From contig NW_008708943.1 in the NCBI RefSeq assembly GCF_000327385.1, forward strand, positions 2,445,364 to 2,509,363: 64,000 bases of DNA, read 5' to 3'. Below the pieces are notes generated by a model. The model ran no database searches and was not told the origin of the DNA. It saw only the letters and a program-made list of their open reading frames with translations. The position numbers were made by a program, and so were the translations under genes. Source of the stretch: Lottia gigantea. Its lineage: Eukaryota > Mollusca > Gastropoda > Lottiidae. Shown one piece after another: positions 46,274-56,953 of the stretch. Every line of letters begins with the position of its first letter. The first letter of the stretch is position 1.

Positions 46274-49200
46274 TCATGGCAGTGGTGGCAGCGGCGGCGG
46301 CGACGGTGGCGCTGGTGGATGCTGCTCCTCTTCCATTGGAGCTGTTGATACTTGTTGATCCAATTCTGTCAGTTGAGCCTCTGAAAATGAACATTATTAT
46401 ATGAATGTATATATACCGGTATACATGTATTTCAGTTAAAACATGGTCTACGCAGTGCTGTTGAGTGGGAAATGTGTTTCTGTGTAAAACTTATAAAATA
46501 AGTAAAACCTGAATATTAAACCTTTGAAATCTTTTTCTTGATACTCAATAAATCGATCATTCCGTTGTATATTATTTTTTAGTAAGTAAACCAAAATCAA
46601 AGCTAATCGGAGTCAATTACAATGAATTCACGTCTCACATATTTTTCATACAGAAGACGATTAATTCAGAATTTCTGGCAATCGGAAAGGAAAACTTCAC
46701 AGACCTTGTTCCATTTTAGCTTTTGAGACTTTTTGAACTAACTCTGTCAACTGATCCACTGAAAAGCATATTAATAAATTTATCAAACTTGAAAGTACAT
46801 ATACACGTATTTCGGTTGAAAATGGTGTAGGCCTACACAGTGCTCTTGAGTGGGAAACTATATGAGTAAATCTTATTAAGATTTAAGTAAATTTAGTAAA
46901 ACCTGATTATGTCTTTCTTGATACGCTATGCATCGTTCATTTCTAAGTATTAAAATAAATCTCATCTTGTATGCGGAGATAACATAATATACATTACGTT
47001 ATTGTGGTCTGGTTAAGAATTCTTTTGCGGGAGTCATTTTCGGTTAACTCTTTCTGGAATTGCAAGAACCACGGGCATCAGACGAAGATAGGCTACAGGC
47101 TAGAAATCTTCTTTACAATCCCTATAAGAAAAGTCTTTATCTGCTCCTCACAATCAAGATACTTGTGAGTTTTCATACAGAGGACGATCATTACAGAATT
47201 TCTGGTTATCACAAAGGAAAACTTCACTGACCTTGTTCAACTGATAATTTGGCCTCTGCTACTTTATCAGCTAATTGTTCAATTTGTTCATCACTTGCTG
47301 AAAGGTTTGAGAGACGTTTATTATATACAGTCGAGAGAAAGCACACAAATTGTAAAATTGTCGAAGTTCTTGTCGCGATGGCTGCAGAATCGTTGCCCAG
47401 GTCAGCCATCATTGAATTAGACACAGGCGATCTCAAGGTAAGATGGCAGGTTGTCATTGGCTGAGAGAACTGAAACGTACTGGTCGCTCGCAAAAAGCCA
47501 TGAAAATACTTGATGGTTCACGGGAGTCAAAATGGTCACTGGAATCAGAGTAATCACAGAGCGTGATTTCCCGAGCAAGACGTATTTTTTAGCACTCATA
47601 GGAAGCAAGTAGGTCGCAATACAGTATGAGGGAAACTGAGTAAAGCTCTTTCTTTCTTAGTTAATGTTACAAACACTCAGCTATACACAATGGCTACCGT
47701 AAACAAAATAAATACACTAACCTTTTGCCTCAGACACAGGAGCAGCAACTGCTGAAACTGCCGAAACTGCTGAAACTGCAGAACCAGAAATTCCTGAAAC
47801 TTCAGAACCATAAACTCCCGAAACATCAGAACCCCAAGAAGAACCAGCGGTTTCGGATCCTGTAATAAATTGACATAATGTTATTTACATAAGTGGTTTA
47901 TCATGCTACATTTCAATCTGCATTTAAGGAACGGAAGAATACAACTGGATAAAATGGAATTAAATAGGTAAAAGGTTATGACCTATTCATTGAATTGAAA
48001 ATAAAAAACAACTTTTTATAGAATTTGTAGTTCGTACCTTCACTTCCTTCACTCATCATACTGGCATCACTTTTGCCACCTTTTATACCTTTCTTAGCCT
48101 TTCCTCCACCTAGCTTAGATGCTTTCGTCCCTGAAGCCTTGTCGATGAGTTCATTCAATTTTTCAATTGTTGCCTGTTTCTCAACTACAATATAAATTTA
48201 TTCAGATTTAAATATTATAGTAAATCTAGAGCGCCGTAAATGATGTACTACATAATGCAGTATTAAGGTCCGTGCAAATATGCCACATATTGCGAATCAA
48301 CGACTTAGTTAGCAAGTCATCCTCAAGAGGGTTCATCACATTCTGTAAATCATCGAGCTATCCCGACGGTTCTCAACGACTTAAAGGTTTAGGTTGTACA
48401 TCGATGGATGGAAAACGATGGTGGCTGTTTGCCCTGTTCTAATGACATAGCCATGTCAGACATGTAGAACATATGTGTGTGTAAACTGCCGTAGTGTAGA
48501 TGTCAAATCATCAAGTCAGATTTCCATTCTGTAGTGTGAAACGGGATGAAAGTCAATAGTTAAAAACCTTTCATTATGACTTTGTTTACTGTTTAAATGC
48601 TATAATTAACAAAACATACGCTCGACTTCTATATCCTTAATGGTATAAGCCGGTGCTTTTTTCTTTTGTTTGGAACAGCAACCACAAAACATTTGATTAC
48701 TGAGAGCCATCACACCGGGTACCGGCTCCGGCACTTTACCAAACCTCTTGTCTCTCCTAAATTTAGCTAACAGTTGCGCCCTGAAAGAAAAGTATCAATC
48801 TGATGTTCGCCACACTTATTCCATGTAACGAGCAATAATCAATTCAAATAAAATTCTTTGCTCTCGAAACCGGTATTTAATATTTGCATAGAGACTATGC
48901 ATAGAATATACTTCTCGATTCAATGGCATCATGGCATTGGTACAAGTTGTTTAGTTTTAAGAGTGTACGATGGTCACTTGGACATTTCAATCAATATGCA
49001 CATTGTACACCCAAAACATATGTGAGAAGACTAAAGAGTCTTCCTTCTATGATAATGAATTGCTTACCGTTTGTTTTTGACACGAACACAGTGTATAGTG
49101 AGAATAAGAGCAATCACTACTGTAACAGGTATGACAGTTGAAAGTGATATGATCAACGCCAGATTGGCGTCATCTTCTTGTTTAGCTTTATGTTTCTTAT

Positions 49201-52200
49201 GTTTCTTAGGTTTTCCCTGATCAGACTTCAATTTGATTTTCTCCGCACCTTTAATATATATACCAAATTCATTATGATTATTCAAGTCCTTCGAAAGAAT
49301 AACTTAAGAATGTGAAATGAGAATGTTTGAATAAATATTCGGTAAAAATTGAATTGAATTTTGAAATCGAAAATATATTGGAAATAACTTACTAAATTCG
49401 CAGTGCTTCCCTTTTCTCCCTGCTGGACAAACACACTTATAATCTTTGATAGTAGATCCCAATTTCTCACATATACCATTATGACGACATGGTTTTAATT
49501 CGCAAGGATCTAGAATGGGACAGCAATAATTTCATTACCATAAATTAAACTAAAACTGTTTTTTCTAAATGCACAAAAATACGGATGGAGACGCTTTACA
49601 TACATACAAAATTCGGTGATGTTATTTTATGAAAATTGTGGAATCACTACCGATTTTTCTTCCAAATTCAATAATAATTATATTAAAAGTCCGGTTGACT
49701 CGCTTTGTGTGGTTAGTAGTTTGGTTTTAATTGTATACCGTATTTAAGGCAAATTTTAATTACCAATCTTTGTCAGTGTTTTATCTGTTTTCTTTTTGAT
49801 ACTGCTCAATTCCTTTATTTCCTTCATCTTCTCTTTATTTACTGGCATTGTTGTTTCAATTTTCACTACAAATTTTAAAAAAATATATCTTTCACCAAAA
49901 AATACAAAGGAAGTGAACGCAAGGATAACGGATTATACGTATTTCAGACAACTACAAATATCCATCAGTGTGGATAATGTAGGCTACTTCTTCAAAATGT
50001 CAAGTTATTACAAATTCCGTAAAATACCTTGACAACATTTATTATGCACTTTTCCTTTTTTTCTTTGAAAGTCGTAGACACAAACAATATTTCTCTCTAG
50101 TCAGAGTTAAATATAAAGGCAATAAAATGCTTTGTTATAAACAACAATTATTCCATCCGTTTTTGGTGGAAAACGAAAAGACAATCGTGTTCTGAAAATC
50201 AAAACATGAGTTCTCTAATTGGTTGTATTCACCAGCGTACAATACCATCCAATTTTATCTCTGCATTTACTTCCGTGATGTGCCTGATGACATCAGTTGA
50301 GTTCGTCAAAACTCGACACTGTGAAATGCGTGAACTTAAACTTGACCCTTTTTTTATATTGAAAACGAGACTAAACGCTTGGACCCTTTCCAGGGCTCTT
50401 ACCTTTAACTGGATAAATCTTTTTCAGTTCAGGTGAATTGACAGCTGAAAAGGGAAGAGTGAGTTCATAATTAACATATATATCAGGTAAATTATTCCGA
50501 AGGCCAAGACTAGATTTTATAGCTTTCCAACCAAAAGAATTGGAGGAAATCAACTTGATTAACGGTAAATCTATGCTGTAGCCTAAGCATGATTCATGAC
50601 TTGGAAAACCAAATTTGGAATTGCTTTGAATTCTTTTTCCCATGTGAATCCTGTTGGGCAATCAGCTTATAATTGAGTTCAGTGTAACCTTACCATCATC
50701 CTTCTCTTCTTTAATCTTCTCTAATAATTCTTTGAGATTATCATCTGACTCTTTCTTGCCTTCAGGCTCTTTTTTACTCTTTATAATTTTCTTTCCTTTG
50801 TCTTTTTTCTTGTCATATACCTTTTTGCAATTTTTCATGCAATTTCCCTTTTTGCCTTTTTTCTTGCCATTTCCCTTTTTGCCTTTTTTCTTGCCATTTC
50901 CCTTTTTGCCTTTTTTCTTGCCATTTCGCTTTTTGCCCTTTCTCTTGCCCTTTAGTTTTTTGACATTCTTTCCTTTCTTGCCTTTGCGCCCCTTCTTTTT
51001 CTTGCGTTTACCCTTTTTCTTACCCTTTTTAATTGTCTTTCCCTTCTGGCCTTTTTTCTTGCCCTTTCGTTTTTTTCCTTTCTTCTTTTTCATGCCTTTG
51101 CGACCCTTTCTTTTCCTGCCTTTCCCTCTCTTCTTTTTACCCTTTTTCGATGCTCTTTTGACACGAGTAAAACCTGAAAAGTTCCACATAAAATAATTTT
51201 AATTCGAATTGTAGTTATCTCAACTTATATCCATACCTTCGACAGCAAACGATCATTGTTTCAAGCCAAAGGTACTGGCAGAACATCGGTGTAATGCCTG
51301 ATCTTACGGTGGTTCGTATACGACATCATTATAAAACTGGAATATTATTATAAAACATAATTTTCAATTAAAAACTTGAATTTCCATCCGGGTGGAAAAT
51401 AATTTTCACCCAGGTGATAATTCTAGAATTTTGAATTAAAAACTTGAATTTCCACCCGGGTGAAAATTAATTTTCACCCAGGTGATAATTCAATAATATT
51501 TTATAAAAAAACTTGAATTTCCACCCGGGTGAAAATTAATATTTACCCAGGTGATACTTCTCGAATTTTGAATTAAAAACTTGAATTTCCACCCGGGTGA
51601 AAATTAATTTCACCCAGGTGATAATTCAATAATATTTAATAAAAACTTGAATTTCCATCCGGGTGAAAATTCAATGTCGTATACGAGCCACCGTAGATCT
51701 AGCTGTTCGGATAACTTTTTTTGATGCCAACAACTAGTTTTCTTTTAAAATGAAATCGGAAAAGATTAAAATTTATACCGTATGAATACTTTTTCTCGGC
51801 TGGCGGTAGCCTACCTACAGACCTCCTCGGGTATTCTACCTACTACTCGATTTGTTGGGTGGATCTAGTGACTGTAACTTAGACAAGACTAGACTAAGTA
51901 CTACCTACTTTTAGTTTACTCATATTACCGTTACTAGCTAGATATAAGAAAAAGAGTGCAGTGTCGAGTGCCTGTACTTACTCGTTCCGTTTTTTGGTTG
52001 AATTTCTTGTTTGGCCGTCCATTGTGTCAAGCTAAATTCTCTGATATCACCAGGCAACACAGCATTTTTAGCATTTGTAGAGTTTTCATCTAATTTTGGA
52101 TCAGAAACAGTTGAAAATGAAGCCAGACTGGTGAGACCATCGAAGCCGATGTCTTTCGATTCCTTCCCATCCAAGTTTAAATCTAGATCTATGGGAGAAA

Positions 52201-52267
52201 CTTTACCGTATATAGCAAAAACACATCCAAGTACCAAACACACCGACACACATACTTTGGAAGTCAT
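46274..52267 (-). CDS. K3: lysine-rich, EGF-like type I membrane protein
   Basis: Twelve exons: 52267-51982, 51173-50694, 50444-50403, 49865-49764, 49509-49393, 49248-49068, 48780-48620, 48184-48038, 47859-47722, 47297-47232, 46758-46705 and 46380-46274. Lengths and phases close exactly, giving 626 residues. A signal peptide (about 1-20) precedes an acidic N-region. F-T-R-V-K-R-A is a convertase-like site at the start of a lysine/glycine block with G-N-G-K-K-K-G-K-K steps. Then come two short linkers, one six-cysteine EGF module (about 304-342), and a transmembrane helix (about 371-396). The tail exon holds G-K-V-P-E-P-V-P-G and M-F-C-G-C-C. Later exons add a Gly/Lys segment, a V-S-G/V-S-A repeat like K7, three short helical exons and a Pro-rich end. 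Paralogous to K2 in exon 1 and the anchor, and to K7 in EGF, anchor and tail. The cysteine cluster after the membrane may be acylated. Ligand unknown. Confidence 0.8.
46650..47300 (-). repeat. Segmental duplication of K3 exons 10-12 and flanking introns
   Basis: The intron bases before the donors at 47231 and 46704 match closely (AGAATTTCTGG, AAAGGAAAACTTCAC). The exons encode related helices (L-A-D-K-V-A-E-A-K versus L-V-Q-K-V-S-K-A-K). Intron sequence around 46830-46930 and 46440-46550 also matches, linking exon 12 to the series. Confidence 0.7.
51305..51695. mobile_element. MITE-like element with an internal 68-base minisatellite
   Basis: Terminal inverted repeats of about 22 bases beginning TACGGTGG and containing TCGTATACGAC, with one mismatch, at 51305-51326 and 51674-51695. 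They are flanked by GATCT on both sides (51300-51304 and 51696-51700), a 5-base target duplication. The inside has just over four copies of a roughly 68-base unit (CCACCCGGGTG and CACCCAGGTG words), alternating between two spacer types. No coding capacity. It sits in K3 intron 1. Element family not recognised. Confidence 0.75.
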
Positions 52268-52390
52268 TGTGTGAATAGCAAATTCACAATAAAGTTTTGT
52301 TTACTTATCAGGAACCATGATTCCGGCGGCCATTATGTTTCCAAGTAACGTTAATAGGACGGGGATGACGTCATGTAATTATGACGTCAT
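52268..52390 (-). promoter_or_regulatory. K3 core promoter: X-box plus two CREs and an upstream ORF
   Basis: A full X-box GTTTCCAAGTAAC (52337-52349) and perfect TGACGTCA at 52366-52373 and 52382-52389. An ATGGCCGCC at 52333 opens an 11-codon upstream ORF (M-A-A-G-I-M-V-P-D-K), 66 bases before the main ATG. Confidence 0.65.
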
Positions 52391-52863
52391 TGATAATGAT
52401 GATGAACATTTACGTGGTTTTGTGGTGTGGATAATAATTTCGTTTCGTAGGCCATTATTCATACTGAATCTGTATGATTAAGAACTTCAAATCGAACACG
52501 ATTCAGATAACAAAGACAATAGCTGATATTAAAAAAATTATATCATATATATTTTCGATAGGATTCCTTCTTATCCGCCAAGAACTGTGCATTCCATAAG
52601 TCAAGAAAGCAACAAGAGAACAAACAAACATTAAATATTTCCAGAGTTAAATAGGTTAGACGTTAAATGGGTTAGGCGTTAAATGATGATTACTCAATTC
52701 TTTTGCCTTTTGCAAAACTTTTGCCATTTACGAGCTATAAAGAACAAAAACTCAATTTATATGTTTTCGATTTTCCACATGAATGAACAATTTTAGATCT
52801 AAGGATAAACCCAATAAAAAACAAAACCCTGAAAGATCTAGATCAGATCTAAATCTTTTGAAA
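52391..52863. other. K2-K3 intergenic spacer
   Basis: AT-rich; no gene supported. It includes short local duplications such as the GTTAAATGGGTTAGGCGTTA words near 52660. Confidence 0.45.
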
Positions 52864-52869
52864 TTTATT
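52864..52869 (-). terminator. Poly(A) signal of K2
   Basis: AATAAA on the minus strand about 150 bases after the K2 stop codon. Confidence 0.5.
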
Positions 52870-53019
52870 TTCGGTAGGGTTAAAGGCCCCACACGGAGGC
52901 TAGATGTCCATCAACCAATTTGACCAAATCCCTATAGGCTTTTGTATCTTCTTTTATGAGAAAGCCAGCGTTGGGCTAATATAATATGTTGAGATTTTTC
53001 CAGTTGTAATCTGCTCAGG

Positions 53020-56000
53020 CTATGTGACATATGGTATAGCCATTTCCATGTTCTGCTTTTGTCCTTCGGTCAATTTCCTTTCTTCAGATTTCTCTCCTTC
53101 TGGCTCTAGGCCTACTTCTTCTTCCGGCTCTACTTCTCCCAACTCTTCTTCTTCTGATTCTGTCACTTCCACCGTTTCTTTACTTAAACGCTTTCTGTTA
53201 TGTTTCATTTTTCCATCTAGTTTACTAATACTCTTTCTTGCTGGTTTCTTTAATATGCCTTTGTCAACCTTCTTCGTGCTTCCCACACCAGCTGTAAACG
53301 TTAATATCATTATTCTGTTTCAACTTATCTATAACCGATATAACAGTAACTACCATAGACAATAATGGACATTTTTTTCTGCTCTGAAGAGGCTACGTAT
53401 TCTCAAATCGATCTTTGCGCTTGAATATCCCAAAAGTTATTTAGAAGTTAAGACACTAGAACATCCCAGAATACGCAGCCTGGTCACAAAAATATTCAAT
53501 CCAATTATTAGTTGCAAAAGCAGTTATTTATATTGAGCAAAAGAGAAGTTCGGCATCATAAAAAGTGATATTTTGAAATTCTTGCATGGGATGTTAAAGC
53601 CAATCGATACAAGAGGATCTACCATGAAGTAAACGTTCCATAGTTAAGGCAAAATAACGAAGTCGACTATATTAAGCTATTCTTGATTTTGGTTTGTTTA
53701 CTCACATTGATCTGGTGTCTCAGCGGCACAACCACACAGTTGATTACTGACAGTCAACATGCCTGGTACAGGAGGGGGGATTTTACCAGCTTTTAGATCT
53801 TCTTGATATTTAGCCTCTAAATTATTTCTGAAATAAACACGTCTTCAATTTCACTAATTGTCAGAGTTTTTCTTTCGTGAATATTCCAAGTTGAATAGTT
53901 TCTAGAAATTGGGCTGAAACTATAGCCCTTTACAGAGGAATAGCTCAATCAGCATTGATTGGATTTTCATTCTGCTAAAATTGTGTGCTGTGGATTCGAA
54001 TCCTTCTGAAAGTAAGAAAATTCTGATGCCAGTGTGTCGGCTGTCATTCCTAATAGCTAACCTGAGTGATGTGATGGCTTATAGAAAATTGGCAAGCTTG
54101 ACGCCTATAAGATTCATCGTGTGTGCACTTACCGTCTTAATTTCACACGAACAAAGTGTATGATGAAAATTATTGCAATGAATAGGAAAATAGATGCAAC
54201 AGCAATTGATATAACCATGGCAATAAAGAGTTTAACTTTTTCATCCTCATCATCATCATCGTCATTACCTTTACCATTTTCTCCCAAATCAGATACCAGT
54301 CTGATCCGTTTTGGCAAATGTTCTGATTCACCTTCAAATAGCAAACATTTTATGATTATTGAAGTCGTCGTTCTTTTATGACAATAGATTATGGTCTCTA
54401 CATTGCGTTTCGCTATCACTCAAGTCGTGATTTTATCAAGAAACGGTTTATTTGACAAACGCATATTGGTTATAAACAAATAACGTCTTTAGAACGGGAC
54501 TGTGGCAGAAAACTTATTAAATTACAATGGAGACAAAAAAATCCGAAACAAAAAGAACGAAATTATAAATAAAATTTTAGTTAGATAGGGGATTGGAAGA
54601 CTGTCATTACATGCTGAAACTGGTGCACACATCTTGTGTTGAATTTTATTTGAGTTTTGGGAAAAGTCTTACCTACCTTTATGTTTAGTCTTTTCTTTCC
54701 TCACATTTTTATCGTTCACTTTTATTGCTTTTTTCTTTGTTGGAAGCACTTTGACTTTCACTGGAATTAAAAGCAGAACGTCTGTTTATAAAATGAAGTT
54801 TCAATAAAGAAATTAAAACAAATGAGAGTGAGTCATGATGTATTTAATATATATATATTTTAGGACACTCTTTTAACTAAATTATAAATTTCGTATGCCT
54901 TTTTATGATCTACTTACCATCCACTGGATATTTTTCTTCTGTAGTTTCAACTGAAATATAAAGGAATAATGATTAAAATTACTTGAAATATACCTCAAAC
55001 AAGAAACTTCATTTATTCATGGTTTATTCAAATTTATCCTCTCTCTGAAATTTGTACGGCTTTTCGATCAATCTATAAGATGAGAAAATACAGTGTGTGA
55101 TAATGTCTGATTATCCAGTCCTTGACCATTCTTCAAAATGGAGAGTCGTCAACATAACTTTCAAACACAGATTAGGCCTATGGATACATATGACTGATCA
55201 TCTTAGCTGAAGTATCGAGTTTCTGAGACCAAGGTACAATTGACCCCCGGAAAAGTGATTTGTACCTCCAAATGTAGCCTACTCCGCTTCATTTGTAACA
55301 AATATATAAATTATGATTTTTATACGTTTTTGTGCCAAATATGTGTCAAAATGCACCAAATAAATGTTATTTTTCACTCCATGGGAGACTTGTGTTTTAC
55401 GCTTCCAGAAAATGCTGCCGAATTTTGAATCTCAACCTCGACATTGTCCCCAAAATTCAGCCAGTCTGTCCCATTTTTTGTACCCTCTGTCTAGTGAGGC
55501 TGGCACCATTTACTTCATCTAACCTTTTTTTTTCTTTTGTTGCATGTCATGTGGCAGTTTCTTCAGCTCATTATTTTTACTTTTAGTTTCTTGGTCTGGC
55601 TTTTTCCCTTTTCCTTTTTTAAGTTTTAGTCGATCTTTTATTTTAGACCCCTTCTTCTTCTCTTTACCCTTCTTCTTTTTATCCTTATTTCTACCCCTCT
55701 TTTTCTTTCTACCCCTCTTTTTCTTTCTACCTGTCCTTTTCTTTTTACCATTAGATTTCCCTTTCTTCTTTCTAATTCTCTTTCGTGCTCTTTTAACACG
55801 AATCAAATCTAGAAACATTCAAAAGAAACACACTATTTATAGTTACTAGATAGGCTACATTAGATGTCTGGTACTAGTAGATCTAGATAGAAATTAGGTA
55901 GCATTCAGAATCTCTTTTGTACTTTTGCAATGTGAAACTTTGCTGTCCTTTGATGATAGCCTACAATGCCAATGGGCTGTATTATACTTACTTTTTGATG

Positions 56001-56283
56001 TTTCATATTTTGGGTGAATTTCTTGTTTGGCCGTCCGCTGTGTCAAGGTAAATTTTCTGACATCTAACAGATTTTCAGCTTTTGTTGAGTTCACATCTAA
56101 TTTTGTATCTGAAATAGGTGAGAAGGAACCCAGACTGGCCAGATCCAGATCAGCTAAGTCTCCTAAGCCGATTTCATCCGCATCCTTCAGATCAGCGTTT
56201 GGAGGAACAGTTTGAGGTCTGCCATAAACAGAAAAAGCACATCCAAGTATTAAACAAACCGACATAAATACTTTACAAGTCAT
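53020..56283 (-). CDS. K2: lysine-rich type I membrane protein without an EGF exon
   Basis: Seven exons: 56283-55992, 55808-55524, 54950-54918, 54760-54677, 54331-54133, 53827-53706 and 53291-53020, phases consistent, giving 428 residues. Exon 1 aligns with K3 along its whole length (signal peptide, D-V-N-S-T-K, T-A-K-Q-E-I-H-P-K). Exon 2 begins L-I-R-V-K-R-A-R-K-R, a convertase-like site, then a Lys/Arg/Gly block. Two small linker exons follow. The transmembrane exon has an acidic run (N-D-D-D-D-D-E-D-E), a helix at about 262-290, then H-F-V-R-V-K-L-R. The tail exon has G-K-I-P-P-P-V-P-G and L-C-G-C. The last exon is Lys-rich then Glu-rich. The EGF module found in K3 and K7 is absent between exon 4 and the membrane exon. 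The acceptor of exon 5 is weak. Function unknown. Confidence 0.78.
55405..55505. repeat. Diverged dispersed repeat copy
   Basis: About 90 bases resemble 45741-45830 (shared words such as ATTTTGAATCTCAA and a CAGTC/GTCCC core). Too decayed to assign to a family. Confidence 0.35.
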
Positions 56284-56403
56284 TGTGTGAACTTTAAATC
56301 CATAACAAAGTTTTTTCCTTGCCCCATCGTGTTATTTTTCGGTGGCCATTAACACAATGCCTATGTTTCCAAGTAACGTACGTGAAAAACAGAATGACGT
56401 CAT
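56284..56403 (-). promoter_or_regulatory. K2 core promoter: X-box, CRE and upstream ORF
   Basis: A full X-box GTTTCCAAGTAAC (56365-56377), identical to K3, and TGACGTCA at 56395-56402. ATGGCCACC at 56349 opens a five-codon upstream ORF (M-A-T-E-K), 66 bases before the main ATG as in K3. Confidence 0.65.
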
Positions 56404-56942
56404 GTAGGAAACCAATGTCAAAAGTCATCAATGAAAGTTTGTGTTGAAGTTTGAAGACTTATTTTTTAATTTCAAACAGCTCTGTGCTGTGTTTGTACTA
56501 CGATCTATGCATTCTTCCGCAATTGATAAAAAAATCCAAATCCAAAGAATGTATACGACCATGTATAGTATTGGAAAACTGATGTTTCATTATTTTGGGC
56601 GAAAATCATCTAAATCTGTTGGGGATCAGGAGCAGGATTGCATGAGTTAGCCTATGTAGCCTACCTTAAGGATTCGAACAGTGTCAGTCATTCCATGAAC
56701 ATTTCCAATTTGGCTTGAAAATTGCTTTGAGAGATTTCTATCTTTTATTCGCACCATTCTGGATGTATGTTGTAACAAAGCAATTCTATTCAAGCTGTTT
56801 CAGGATTACAGGAACCCCATATATATGACAGAAAATGGGAATGATGCAAAGAATAGAAGTTATAAGTGTCTAAAAAGATCATTTTAGGTTATACCCAGTA
56901 CTGAATCCTTTTAAAAAATATTATACAGAAAAGACATTTTTT
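56404..56942. other. K1-K2 intergenic spacer
   Basis: No supported gene; the frames present are short and lack context. Confidence 0.45.
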
Positions 56943-56948
56943 TTTATT
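56943..56948 (-). terminator. Poly(A) signal of K1
   Basis: AATAAA on the minus strand begins five bases after the K1 stop codon, implying a very short 3' UTR. Confidence 0.5.
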
Positions 56949-56953
56949 TGTTT

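Noticed and set aside
46274-46400. GC-rich proline stretch as a CpG-island promoter
   Set aside because: It is the in-frame Pro-rich C-terminus of K3 followed by a stop and poly(A) signal.
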